Below are positions 32,678 through 40,690 of a stretch of DNA of 58,732 nucleotides, one piece after another. This DNA comes from Syntrophobacterales bacterium (GTDB taxonomy: Bacteria > Desulfobacterota > Syntrophia > Syntrophales > UBA5619). The DNA lies in the NCBI GenBank assembly GCA_019429105.1, contig JAHYJE010000023.1:1-58732 (forward strand), written 5' to 3'. Numbering within the stretch: position 1 is the stretch's first letter; each line of letters starts with the position of its first letter. The notes under the pieces were generated by a model. That model had not been told where the DNA came from. It saw only the letters and a program-made list of their open reading frames with translations, and did no database searches. A program made the position numbers and the translations under genes.

Positions 32678-33751
32678 TCATTCTTGGGCAATGTATTCGG
32701 CAATCAGGTCGCCTGCTTCCCTTGTCCCCATTCCCATGCTGCCGGAAGCGAGGCTGCGGATGTCCTGGATGAGCGCTTTTTTTACCGCAGTTTCGATGCG
32801 CACTGCCGTGGCGGATTGTCCCAGATGTTCGAGCATCATGGAGGCCGCCATGATCGCGGCCAGCGGATTGATCACGTTTTGCCCGGCATATTTGGGCGCC
32901 GAACCGCCGATGGGCTCAAACATCGAAACCCCGGCGGGGTTGATGTTGCCGCCGGCGGCGATTCCCAGCCCACCCTGGATCATCGCGCCGATGTCGGTGA
33001 TGATGTCGCCGAACAGATTGTCGGTGACGATTACGTCGAACCATTCCGGGTTTTTGATCATCCACATGGAAACCGCGTCAACATGAGCGTAATCTATTGT
33101 TATATCGGGATATTCTGCTGCCACCAGATGAAATGTCCGTTCCCAGAGATCAGACGCATAGGTCAAAACGTTCGTTTTACCGCAGAGCGTCAGTTTCTTG
33201 CGTTTGCCGCGTTTTCTACAGTATTCGAAGGCATAGCGAATACAGCGCTCGACGCCGTAGCGGGTGTTGATCGATTCTTGGATTGCCACCTCCTCTTTAG
33301 TCCCTTTTCTTAGAAATCCTCCCCCGCCGGTGTACATTCCCTCCGTGTTTTCCCGGACGACGGCAAAGTCTATCTCTTTGGGGCCCTTGTTTTTCAACGG
33401 CGTTTCCACGCCGTCATAGAGGGTAACCGGTCGGAGGTTGATGTACTGATCCAGCCGGAAGCGCAGCTCCAAAAGGAGACCCTTTTCCAGGATGCCCGGC
33501 TTCACGTTCGGGTGACCGATTGCCCCGAGCATAATCGCGTCCATCTTGGCAATTTCCGCAAGAACGCTTTCCGGAAGGATTTCGCCTGTCTTGAGAAACC
33601 GCTCGCCGCCGAGATCGTAGTGGTGCAGATCGAAGTGGAGCTGATCGCGGCTCCCGGCCGCTTCCAGGGCTTTCAGAGCCTCCCGGATCACCTCCGGGCC
33701 GGTCCCGTCGCCGGGAAGGACGGCGATTGAAAAGGTCGTTTTTCCGCTCAT
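32678..33751 (-). CDS. Isopropylmalate/isocitrate dehydrogenase family protein
   Basis: 357 residues, starting behind AAGGAGACAAAAC. It shows LPGDGTGPEVI (nucleotide fold), NLRPVTLYDG, VVRENTEGMYTGGGGFLRKG, the catalytic-Lys region CGKTNVLTYASDLW, the metal-binding TDNLFGDIITDIGAMIQGG, and EPIGGSAPKYAGQ. The TEGxYTGxGG form resembles LeuB and malate/tartrate dehydrogenases rather than isocitrate dehydrogenase. The reaction would be NAD-dependent oxidative decarboxylation of a 3-substituted malate. No leuA, leuC or leuD is nearby; instead it follows a lyase and CoA-transferase set. A catabolic role is therefore likelier than leucine synthesis. Confidence 0.8.
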   Translation of the reverse strand: MSGKTTFSIAVLPGDGTGPEVIREALKALEAAGSRDQLHFDLHHYDLGGERFLKTGEILPESVLAEIAKMDAIMLGAIGHPNVKPGILEKGLLLELRFRLDQYINLRPVTLYDGVETPLKNKGPKEIDFAVVRENTEGMYTGGGGFLRKGTKEEVAIQESINTRYGVERCIRYAFEYCRKRGKRKKLTLCGKTNVLTYASDLWERTFHLVAAEYPDITIDYAHVDAVSMWMIKNPEWFDVIVTDNLFGDIITDIGAMIQGGLGIAAGGNINPAGVSMFEPIGGSAPKYAGQNVINPLAAIMAASMMLEHLGQSATAVRIETAVKKALIQDIRSLASGSMGMGTREAGDLIAEYIAQE

Positions 33752-34007
33752 GTTTTGTCTCCTTATCCTGTGGTGGAATTATGCATCAAATTCACCGTTG
33801 GGCGCCGGCGGCTGCGATGCTGGTTTAAAGAATGATTGCGGGGGGATGGTCATCCCCGTTTTTTGCGTTTGCCCGCCTGGTTAATTCTGACTTGACAAGA
33901 ACCGCCTTAAATTCCTTCTTTGGCAAAAAAACAAGTAATGCGCGAATTGCTGTCGCTGAATGTTCAAGTTATCTTTCAGGCGCAATTATATTTCCATTGC
34001 GCGCTGA
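33752..34007. other. Gap inside the catabolic cluster with a plus-strand hairpin
   Basis: No gene is seen in these 256 bases. GGGGATGGTCATCCCC (33842–33857) followed by G and six T's looks like a factor-independent terminator on the plus strand, although no plus-strand gene precedes it; it might stop antisense transcription. On the minus strand the isopropylmalate-dehydrogenase-like gene has its own good ribosome-binding site but no clear promoter. Confidence 0.4.
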
Positions 34008-34865
34008 TTACGAGAATTTCTTTTCCAGGGCGCGCATCTCGCCTACGCCTATAAGGTTGTTGAACTCTTCAAAGCTGACGAGGTCTTCAAGACAATCCTC
34101 CGTGGAGCCTTTCTCCCGCAAATGGGTCAAGACCTTCATCATTGCCCTGGTTGCCGCGTACAGGGTTGAAACCGGATAGATCGCGATCTTGAAGCCGATT
34201 TGCTCCAGTTCCTCCGCGGAAAGAAAAGGCGTCTTCCCCTTTTCGACCATGTTGGCGATAAGCGGCAGCCGCAGCTCGCGGGCGATCTCCTTCATCTCCG
34301 CTAGCGTCTGCGGCGCTTCGACGAAGAGCACATCCGCGCCGGCCTCGGCATAGGCAACCGCTCGGGCGAGTGCGTCCTTCAGGTTGGTTACCGCCCGGGC
34401 ATCGGTGCGGGCGACAATGACGAAATCTTCGGACTGCCTGGCATAAACGGCGGCCCGTATCTTTGCCGCCATTTCTTCCCGGGGGATGAGCTGTTTTCCT
34501 TCCATGTGTCCGCAGCGCTTCGGAAAAACCTGATCCTCCAGTTGCAGACCGGCGACGCCCGCTTTTTCGAACTCTTGCACAGTCCGTATTACGTTCAAAA
34601 CCCCGCCGTAGCCGGTATCTCCATCGGCGATAAACGGGATAGCAACGGCGGAAGCCATATTCCCTGCTTGACTGACCACCTCCGACATCGTCATCAGACC
34701 AATGTCGGGCTGGCCAAGAACGCTTGCAGCGGCGCCATAGCCGGTCATATAGACGGCGGAAAAACCCGCCTTTTCCACCAGGCGCGCGGACCAGGCGTCG
34801 AAAGCGCCAGGGGCGCGCACAAGGCCCGGTTTCTGGAGAAGATCGCGTAATTTCTTCCTTTTCAT
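34008..34865 (-). CDS. Isocitrate lyase/PEP mutase family lyase (methylisocitrate- or dimethylmalate-lyase-like)
   Basis: 285 residues. The TIM-barrel markers are APGAFDAWSARLVEKAGF, FIADGDTGYGG (metal-binding DxDTGYG), GLQLEDQVFPKRCGHMEGK with the catalytic Cys of the KKCGH motif, and VARTDARAV. The Cys-containing loop marks a C–C lyase rather than PEP mutase. Known relatives cleave 2-methylisocitrate, 2,3-dimethylmalate or act on oxaloacetate. The neighbours (CoA transferase, HMG-CoA-lyase-like, IPMDH-like) suggest a substituted malate. The ATG at 34865 has AGGAGG upstream. The start of CaiB lies 57 bp further upstream in the same direction. Confidence 0.82.
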   Translation of the reverse strand: MKRKKLRDLLQKPGLVRAPGAFDAWSARLVEKAGFSAVYMTGYGAAASVLGQPDIGLMTMSEVVSQAGNMASAVAIPFIADGDTGYGGVLNVIRTVQEFEKAGVAGLQLEDQVFPKRCGHMEGKQLIPREEMAAKIRAAVYARQSEDFVIVARTDARAVTNLKDALARAVAYAEAGADVLFVEAPQTLAEMKEIARELRLPLIANMVEKGKTPFLSAEELEQIGFKIAIYPVSTLYAATRAMMKVLTHLREKGSTEDCLEDLVSFEEFNNLIGVGEMRALEKKFS

Positions 34866-34921
34866 GCTCCAATGCCTCCTGTTCCTGAATTTATCCTTAT
34901 GTAAGTCGTCTGTCCCTGCTG

Positions 34922-36130
34922 TCAGTTTTCAGTGGCGCCAGGAGCGGCAAAGACAGCGCCTGCCTCGAGCAAAGCGTCTATTTCTGCTTCCCGATAGCCC
35001 AGTTCACGCAATACCGAAACGGTATGCTCGCCGATCTGGGGCGACGGTTTATGCAGTCGGGCGGACGTCCTGGAGAACTTGACTGGAAATCCCGGCATCT
35101 TGACCGGCCCGCCGGGTTGAGCCGACTCGATCGCCATCTCCTGATGGAGCACCTGGGGATCGGAAAAAACCTGTTTCAGATTGTTCACTGGACCGCAGGG
35201 CACCCCGGCCTGGTTGAGCAGGTCGATCCACTCGTCCCGTTTTTTGGTCTCTATTATTCCCTGAATTATTTCATTTATTTCACTTCTGTTCTGACGGCGT
35301 TTCTGCTGGGTGTCGAAACGCGGGTCGGCGGGGAGATCGTCCCGTTTCAGAACGGTGCAGAGCTGACGCCAGTTTTTTTCAGCGCTGGGAGCGATGGCGA
35401 CGGGACCGTCAGCGGCATCGAAAAGTCCGTACGGAGAGACAACCATGTGATCATTGCCGTTGCGGGGCGGAAGCTCCCCGGTCGCGAAATAGGCGGAAGA
35501 AGCAAAAGTGAACATGCTGATCAACCCGTCCACCATCGCGGTCTGGATTTCCTGGCCCCGTCCGCTCTTCTCCCGCTCCCGCAGGGCGGCCAATATTCCG
35601 AACGCCGCATAGAGCCCGGCTATCGTGTCGCTGATGGGGACTCCGACCCGGAGCGGCGGCATCTGTTCGTTGCCGTTGAGGCTCATAAAGCCCGACATCG
35701 CCTGGGCGATGAAATCGAAGGCGGGGCGATCCTTGTAGGGGCCCGATTTGCCGAAGCCGCTGATTGCGGCGCAGATCAAGGAGGGGTTCAGCGCGCTCAA
35801 TTCGTTGTACCCGAGGCCAAGGCGGTCCATCACCCCCGGCCGGAAATTTTCCACAACGATATCAGCTTTTTCGGCGAGGCGCCGAATGATTTCCTTGCCT
35901 TCCGGTTTTTTCATGTCAACCGTAATGGCTCTTTTATTTCGGTTGAGGTTTACGAAATAGGGATTTTCGCCCTTGCCCATGATCCCGGTAACGCGGGACG
36001 GATCGCCTTCAGGCGCCTCTATTTTGATAACGTCCGCCCCCAGATCGGCCAAGAGCATTGTGCAGAAGGGGCCTGAGACGACCCTGGTCAAATCAAGAAC
36101 CTTCAATCCTGTAAGCGGCATGGATGGCAA
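34922..36130 (-). CDS. CaiB/BaiF-type (class III) CoA transferase
   Basis: 402 residues. N-terminal PLTGLKVLDLTRVVSGPFCT and LGADVIKIEAPEGDPSR, VNLNRNKRAITVDMKKPEGK, VVENFRPGVMDRLGLGY, and RPAFDFIAQAMSGFMS, with the Asp that becomes the acyl-anhydride nucleophile. The C-terminal domain (NQAGVPCGPVNNLKQVFSDP) is also standard. The enzyme would move CoA from a donor to a carboxylate, probably the imported acid, making it ready for the downstream lyase. It begins 16 bp after the HMG-CoA-lyase-like gene ends, so cotranscription is very likely. Donor and acceptor cannot be read. Confidence 0.88.
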   Translation of the reverse strand: MPSMPLTGLKVLDLTRVVSGPFCTMLLADLGADVIKIEAPEGDPSRVTGIMGKGENPYFVNLNRNKRAITVDMKKPEGKEIIRRLAEKADIVVENFRPGVMDRLGLGYNELSALNPSLICAAISGFGKSGPYKDRPAFDFIAQAMSGFMSLNGNEQMPPLRVGVPISDTIAGLYAAFGILAALREREKSGRGQEIQTAMVDGLISMFTFASSAYFATGELPPRNGNDHMVVSPYGLFDAADGPVAIAPSAEKNWRQLCTVLKRDDLPADPRFDTQQKRRQNRSEINEIIQGIIETKKRDEWIDLLNQAGVPCGPVNNLKQVFSDPQVLHQEMAIESAQPGGPVKMPGFPVKFSRTSARLHKPSPQIGEHTVSVLRELGYREAEIDALLEAGAVFAAPGATEN

Positions 36131-36146
36131 CTCCTGTTCTTTAAAA

Positions 36147-37085
36147 TCAATGGGTTATCCCGCAGATTCCTGCCGCCAGCAGAGGATCGCGGGGGCCGCT
36201 TTTCATTACCTGCCCGGGCAGCGTTCTGCCGAGAATTGACTCAAGCTGCCGTGCGGCTTCGATAATTTTCCGCAGATCGATGCCGGTATCATACCCCATG
36301 TCTTCCAGCATGAAAACCACATCCTCCGTGGGAAGGTTGCCGGCGGCCAGCGGAACGTTCGGGCAGCCGCCGATCCCGCCCAGAGCCGTGTCGAATGTGT
36401 CGGCGCCCGCTTCGAGCGCTACGTAGAGATTGGCCATCGCGGTGCCCCGGTTGTTGTGCAGATGGAGAGAGTAGGGGATTTGGGGGAAGCGGCCCGTGAA
36501 GCCCTTTATCATTCTGATGATTCTGGCCGGCGTCGCCATTCCCGTCGTATCGGCAAGAATTACCGAGGCTGCGCCGCCATTGATATAGGCGTCGGCGAGG
36601 CGATAAACCTCTTCATCCGACACATCGCCCTGGTACGGACAGCCGAAGGCGACGGCCAGGGCGCCCATCACCGGTTTGTTCCGCTCCCGGGCAAGCGTAA
36701 AGATTGCCTGCAAATCCGTCACCGACTCGGCCACGGTCCGGCGCACGTTTGCCAGATTATGGGCATCAGTTGTGGAAATCACCACTACCAGCTTGTCCGC
36801 GCCGTGGTCGAGCGCGAGCTGGGCCCCCTTGAGGTTCGGGACGAGCGGGCTGTGGATGCATCCGTTTTTGGGGAGTCCCGCCATAACTTCCGCCGCGTCG
36901 CGCATCTGGGGTATCGCCTTGGGGCTCACAAAGGAGGTGGTTTCCATCTCTGTTATCCCCGCTTCGAGCAACTGGCGGATGATGGCGATTTTTTTTTCGG
37001 TCGGGACGAATTCCGGCCAGGACTGGAAACCGTCGCGGGGCGCGACCTCGCGAATATGTATCTTTCCGGATTCTGACGATTTCAT
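36147..37085 (-). CDS. Hydroxymethylglutaryl-CoA lyase family protein
   Basis: 312 residues of the HMGL-like TIM barrel. It begins with the catalytic REVAPRDGFQSWPEFVPTE (Arg-Asp of R-D-G), followed by ETTSFVSPKAIPQMRDAAEV, ISTTDAHNLANVRRT, the metal site SLHLHNNRGTAMAN and the catalytic-Cys loop GIGGCPNVPLAAGN, then TEDVVFMLEDMG. The family cleaves 3-hydroxy-3-methyl-type acyl-CoAs such as HMG-CoA or citramalyl-CoA. It is the first enzyme gene after gntR, with a MITE-like element filling the gap between them. Its ribosome-binding site AGGGGAGA lies directly against the element. Confidence 0.85.
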   Translation of the reverse strand: MKSSESGKIHIREVAPRDGFQSWPEFVPTEKKIAIIRQLLEAGITEMETTSFVSPKAIPQMRDAAEVMAGLPKNGCIHSPLVPNLKGAQLALDHGADKLVVVISTTDAHNLANVRRTVAESVTDLQAIFTLARERNKPVMGALAVAFGCPYQGDVSDEEVYRLADAYINGGAASVILADTTGMATPARIIRMIKGFTGRFPQIPYSLHLHNNRGTAMANLYVALEAGADTFDTALGGIGGCPNVPLAAGNLPTEDVVFMLEDMGYDTGIDLRKIIEAARQLESILGRTLPGQVMKSGPRDPLLAAGICGITH

Positions 37086-37133
37086 TTAAATCTCCCCTCT
37101 GAGCCAATTGCAAAACTATTTGTCATTCCCGAA

Positions 37134-37154
37134 AGCGGAGCTTAATATACACAA
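37134..37154 (+). repeat. 21-bp repeat unit inside MITE-like copy 2 (left)
   Basis: Variant unit with core GCGGAGCTTAATATACACAA. It interrupts the first hairpin loop at exactly the point where copy 1 reads CCCGAATGC. It is the most divergent unit in the window. Confidence 0.8.
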
Positions 37155-37197
37155 TGCTTCTATCGGGAATACGGTTTTTCAAGCAGTTAGAACCAGA

Positions 37198-37218
37198 TTA
37201 TGAACATTAAACTTCGTT
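37198..37218 (-). repeat. 21-bp repeat unit inside MITE-like copy 2 (right, inverted)
   Basis: Consensus unit in minus orientation, placed between AACCAGA and TTCCCGC, which are contiguous in copy 1. With the left unit it makes the element mirror-symmetric. Confidence 0.85.
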
Positions 37219-37276
37219 TTCCCGCTTAAAACCATTGCGGGAATGGCAGAATGTGAGAGTTTTGCAATTGCCTCCT

Positions 37277-38011
37277 CTAAAAAGATATTTTCGTTTTATA
37301 GACGTACAGGTCGCCGCGAAAATGGATGCAGGAGACTTCGACCGGCGCTTGGGAGATGTCCATGTAGGTATTTTCAACAAGGAACAGCGCCTCTCCGAAA
37401 CCTATTCCCAGTTTTGCGGAGGTATCGATGTCGGCGACGGTTGCGCGCACCATTTGTTCGACGCTGGCCAACTGAACGCCGCAATGATCGCGAAAGACGG
37501 TGAGAAAGGGCTGTTTTAAGAACATTTCCTTATTGACGCCGGACATCAGCTCGGGAAGAGCGTAGTTGACGATAAACGAGGCAGGATGTCCATTTAACTT
37601 TCTGATCCGCTTCATGCGCCATATCGGGGCACTGCCTTTTGCGTGGAGCAACTCGGCTATCCTGTGGGGACAGGGAACGGTGGCAAGCTCCAGCACCTCC
37701 GTCTCCGTCTGCAAATTTCCGGTCAGCGCGGAATCGGCCCAGTTCCAAAAATTGCCGGACAATTTAAGTTCCACAATTTCCTCGGGGCGCTTGGTAACCC
37801 TTGTTCCCACGCCCTGTTTCGGTTCTACATACCCCTCCTCAACGAGGATGCTCATCGCCTTGCGGATAGTTATGGCGCTTACCCCGAATTCCTGTTCAAG
37901 ATCGCGGGCGGGGGCGAGCAGCTCCCCGGCCCGGTATTCCTCCTGCAGGATGCGGCCTTTCAGTGTTTCGGCAAGCTGGACGTAGATGGGTGCTTTTCGA
38001 TTGTCGCTCAT
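37277..38011 (-). CDS. GntR-family regulator, HutC/UTRA type
   Basis: 244 residues from ATG 38011. Residues 1–70 form the winged helix (APIYVQLAETLKGRILQEEY, then GVSAITIRKAMSILVEEGYV and EPKQGVGTRVTKR). Residues about 85–240 are a UTRA effector-binding domain (IWRMKRIRKLNGHPASFIVN, GFGEALFLVENTYMD). Such proteins repress local catabolic or transport genes until an effector binds. Its own promoter is covered by a perfect palindrome (38114–38133), and a related site precedes dctP, so it probably controls both the enzymes and the importer. An in-frame upstream extension is open but lacks domain character. Confidence 0.88.
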   Translation of the reverse strand: MSDNRKAPIYVQLAETLKGRILQEEYRAGELLAPARDLEQEFGVSAITIRKAMSILVEEGYVEPKQGVGTRVTKRPEEIVELKLSGNFWNWADSALTGNLQTETEVLELATVPCPHRIAELLHAKGSAPIWRMKRIRKLNGHPASFIVNYALPELMSGVNKEMFLKQPFLTVFRDHCGVQLASVEQMVRATVADIDTSAKLGIGFGEALFLVENTYMDISQAPVEVSCIHFRGDLYVYKTKISF

Positions 38012-38113
38012 GGCAGGAAGTGTCCCGGAAAGATAGTTTTTAATGATAGCAAACGCATATACTGAAAAAAGTCGGCTTTCCACTAAACAACGCCGGTAGC
38101 GGAGGACAAGCAA

Positions 38114-38133
38114 TTTGTATATGTTTATACAAA
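38114..38133. promoter_or_regulatory. Palindromic operator over the gntR promoter
   Basis: TTTGTATA-TGTT-TATACAAA is a perfect 8-bp inverted repeat with a four-base centre, of the size and style bound by HutC-type GntR repressors. It covers the -10 box of the gntR promoter, so binding should block transcription (autorepression). Confidence 0.75.
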
Positions 38134-38152
38134 TATCATGTCTGACTGTCAA
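38124..38152 (-). promoter_or_regulatory. Sigma70-type promoter of gntR and the catabolic operon
   Basis: On the minus strand TTGACA (38152–38147), a 17-base spacer and TATAAA (38129–38124) form a near-consensus promoter. The start codon of gntR is 113 bp downstream. The -10 lies inside the palindromic operator. Confidence 0.75.
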
Positions 38153-38189
38153 GAAAAATATAAATCAATAAAAAATTCGGGCAAGCGAT

Positions 38190-38933
38190 CTACCAAGTGC
38201 GAACCTTTTCTGCTATTTTTTTGAAATTATTTGCCATCCCGGAATGGGGGGAGGCAAGGACGGCTATTTTCTGCGTGAGGATAGACTGGGATGCCAGTTC
38301 ATCGTTGAGGATATGGCCGGTATAATGGAGATCGAAGCCCAGAAACTTTTTGCAGATGGAATTGATATGGTTGAAAAGCCGCATCGCCTCGTTTTCGTTG
38401 GCTACGGCATTGGCGATAATGCCGAAATCCTTGCGCTCAAATACCTGAAACATCACCTTGATCATGGAATAGGCGTCGGTCAGGCAGGTAAGCTCCTTGT
38501 TGATGATAACGATGTTTTTGGAGGCGAGCAGATTGAACTGCAGCACAACCTCGGAAATGCCGGCGCCGGTGTCGAGCATGATGATATCGTAATCGGTGAA
38601 CTCCAGGATCATCGTTTTTACCAATTCGATCTTTTCAAAAAGGAGCTGCGCCATATCCCTGACCCCGGAACTTGACGGAATCAGATCGAAGCCGCCTTTT
38701 GTCGGAATCACTATATCCCGCAGGTTTTTGTCTCCAAAAATCACATCCTGCAGCGTATGAGGAGGGTTAATTCCCAGCATAATATCAATATTGGCCAGTC
38801 CCAGATCGCAATCCACGACAAGGATTTTCTTTTTTGTCTGGGCCAGCGTCGCGGCCAGATTGAGGGTGGTGAATGTCTTGCCGACGCCGCCCTTCCCGCT
38901 GGTTACCGAGAGGATTAGAGGCTTTTTTTTCAT
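38190..38933 (-). CDS. Second FlhG/MinD-like ATPase
   Basis: 247 residues. The deviant Walker A is SGKGGVGKTFTTLNLA, followed by DCDLGLANIDIMLGINPPHT and the switch LDTGAGISE. The LANID motif places it in the FlhG group like the protein at 5912–6778, but without that protein's charged N-terminal tail. Its ATG overlaps the stop of the GGDEF gene (ATGA), coupling it to c-di-GMP signalling. It may act in polar or flagellar positioning, or be a MinD-like protein with another target. It is the last gene of the mtaB–rnc–era run. Confidence 0.8.
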   Translation of the reverse strand: MKKKPLILSVTSGKGGVGKTFTTLNLAATLAQTKKKILVVDCDLGLANIDIMLGINPPHTLQDVIFGDKNLRDIVIPTKGGFDLIPSSSGVRDMAQLLFEKIELVKTMILEFTDYDIIMLDTGAGISEVVLQFNLLASKNIVIINKELTCLTDAYSMIKVMFQVFERKDFGIIANAVANENEAMRLFNHINSICKKFLGFDLHYTGHILNDELASQSILTQKIAVLASPHSGMANNFKKIAEKVRTW

Positions 38934-39628
38934 TGCTTTTCCATTTCGTTTATTTCGGCAAAGCGCACAAAAAGCGCTTTTCTTTCCGCATTATTGACGG
39001 CGGTGTTTTCAGCTTTCGCATCGAGGTCGTGGAAGATATGGTTTTTACCTGTTTTTTTTGCCTGGCAAAGATTGCCGTCCGCTTGTTGGAAAAAGGCGTC
39101 AACACTCATCTTGTGAGACGATTTATAAATGGCAAGGCCGACACTGACCGACACGCGTTGGCCTCCCGCCGTATAAGCCGTGAAATCAATGCTTTTCAGA
39201 GAATTTTTGATTCGTTTGGCGACACCGATGCCCTCGGTAAGCCCGGAGGAGGGCATGATTATGAAAAACTCGTCCCCGCCGAAACGGCAGGCAAAGTCGG
39301 TTGGTCGGACGCTTTTACCCAAGATGCCGGCGAACTGAGACAGGAGCTGGTCTCCGATATAATGTCCGAAGGTATCATTGACATTCTTGAAGTTGTCCAG
39401 GTCCAGAGCAATCAAGGTGCAGGGCTGACCGGTGCGTCTGGCCCGAGTAGTTTCCACCTCCAGTTGCAGGTAAAAGAAGCGCTTGTTGTACAAACCAGTC
39501 AGCTCATCGGTAAGAAGCAGGGATTTCAGCCGCTCGTTCTCATTTTCCAGTTCCGTTACCCGCCTTAGCAGCTCATCGGGAGTTTTTTCTCGCATTTTAT
39601 TCTCAGGCATTTTTAACCCAACTTTCAT
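38930..39628 (-). CDS. Diguanylate cyclase (GGDEF protein)
   Basis: 232 residues. A short N-terminal coiled coil (ELLRRVTELENENERLKSLL) precedes LLTDELTGLYNKRFF and a complete GGDEF domain: ALDLDNFKNVNDTFGHYIGD and the active-site GGDEF. The inhibitory I-site RPTD lies five residues before it, so product feedback is likely. It makes c-di-GMP from two GTP. Its ATG overlaps the era stop and its stop overlaps the FlhG-like ATG (both 4 bp), a tight coupling of a ribosome-assembly GTPase, a c-di-GMP enzyme and a positioning ATPase. It has no sensor domain beyond the coiled coil. Confidence 0.9.
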   Translation of the reverse strand: MKVGLKMPENKMREKTPDELLRRVTELENENERLKSLLLTDELTGLYNKRFFYLQLEVETTRARRTGQPCTLIALDLDNFKNVNDTFGHYIGDQLLSQFAGILGKSVRPTDFACRFGGDEFFIIMPSSGLTEGIGVAKRIKNSLKSIDFTAYTAGGQRVSVSVGLAIYKSSHKMSVDAFFQQADGNLCQAKKTGKNHIFHDLDAKAENTAVNNAERKALFVRFAEINEMEKQ

Positions 39629-40545
39629 TCTTGACGTCCCGGTCCCTTGTTTTCCATATATCCGAATTCCTTCAGTAAACGAGGGTCGCTGGTCCAGTCT
39701 TTCGCCACGCGGACAAAGAGTTCCAGAAAGACCCGGGAAGCGAAGAACCTCTCCATCTCCAGCCGCGCCTTTGTGCCTATCTCCTTGAGCATCGCGCCCC
39801 CCCTGCCGATGACGATCCCCTTTTGTGAATCCTTTTCCAGATTGATCGTAGCCTTGATGCGGATCATGTTTTTGGCCTCGTCTTCCTGGAAGGAATCAAC
39901 GACGACAGCGGTAACGTATGGTATTTCCTGATGCAGACGAAGGGTGATCTTTTCTCTGATGATTTCGGCGGCGATAAAGCGCTCGGAGCGGTCTGTCATC
40001 ATCTCTTCGGGGAAGTAGCGGGGCCCCTCGGGAAGGAGTTTCCAAATCTCGGAGACAAGGTGCGCTACTCCGTCATTTTTTAAGGCGGAAACGGGAATGA
40101 GCTCGCGAAACTGGTAAAGGGCGCTGAAGGAGTCGATAAGGGGCAGAAGGCGCTGCTTTTCGATGAGGTCGGTCTTGTTGATAACCAGGATTACGGGTTT
40201 TGTAAGACCTGCCAGCGATTCGATGATGAAGCGGTCGTCACTGCGCGGCGCCTCCCCCGCTTCGACTAAAAGCAGAAGCAGATCGACATCGCCGATGGTT
40301 CCGGAGGCCGTCTCCACCATGGCTTTTCCCAGGGGAGTCTTGGCCTTGTGAATGCCGGGCGTATCGAGAAAGATCAGTTGCCCTGGGTTCGGCTCATCAA
40401 GGTTTTTTATCCCCATGATCCGGTTGCGCGTCGTCTGGGGTTTACGGGTGGCAATGGCGATTGTTTCCCCTACGAGTTGATTGAGCAGGGTGGATTTGCC
40501 GACGTTGGGCCGTCCGATGATGCCGATGAAGCCTGATTTGAACAA
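39625..40545 (-). CDS. era: GTPase Era
   Basis: 306 residues if translation starts at the TTG at 40545, which has GGAGG six bases upstream and gives the usual Era start (FKSGFIGIIGRPNVGKSTLL). A longer frame opens at TTG 40596 but has no good ribosome-binding site. G1 GRPNVGKST, G2 RKPQTTRNR, G3 DTPGIHK and G4 NKTD are all present. A C-terminal KH domain (IVIGRGGAMLKEIGTKAR) binds 16S rRNA. Era acts in 30S subunit maturation. It lies downstream of rnc, the classic rnc–era association, with a radical SAM gene between them. Confidence 0.93.
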   Translation of the reverse strand: MFKSGFIGIIGRPNVGKSTLLNQLVGETIAIATRKPQTTRNRIMGIKNLDEPNPGQLIFLDTPGIHKAKTPLGKAMVETASGTIGDVDLLLLLVEAGEAPRSDDRFIIESLAGLTKPVILVINKTDLIEKQRLLPLIDSFSALYQFRELIPVSALKNDGVAHLVSEIWKLLPEGPRYFPEEMMTDRSERFIAAEIIREKITLRLHQEIPYVTAVVVDSFQEDEAKNMIRIKATINLEKDSQKGIVIGRGGAMLKEIGTKARLEMERFFASRVFLELFVRVAKDWTSDPRLLKEFGYMENKGPGRQE

Positions 40546-40690
40546 GTCTGCCTCCGTTTTAAAGGAAAAACTCCCGGCCCTATCCACCTTTCGCAAATAA
40601 AGCGGCCCGTATTGATATCACGCCGGGACTATCTATGCAAACATTTTCCCGAACGCTGAGCGCCGCCGGCGAAAAACGACAGCCGACCGT

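Larger units (their letters stand above)
37101..37274. repeat. MITE-like element, copy 2 (174 bp, two 21-bp units)
   Basis: Same backbone as copy 1, with inverted ends GAGCCAATTGCAAAACT and, at the right, one mismatch (…GCAATTGCCTC). Two 21-bp units are present: one plus-oriented in the loop of the first ATTCCCG hairpin, one minus-oriented just before the second hairpin. Length is 132 + 42 bp. The element fills almost the whole space between the gntR stop (37277) and the HMG-CoA-lyase-like start (37085), so its hairpins may influence read-through in this transcript. Confidence 0.9.

Noticed and set aside
33839-33864. Terminator-like hairpin with six T's on the plus strand
   Set aside because: Not called as a gene terminator because no plus-strand gene precedes it. 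It is mentioned only within the gap description.
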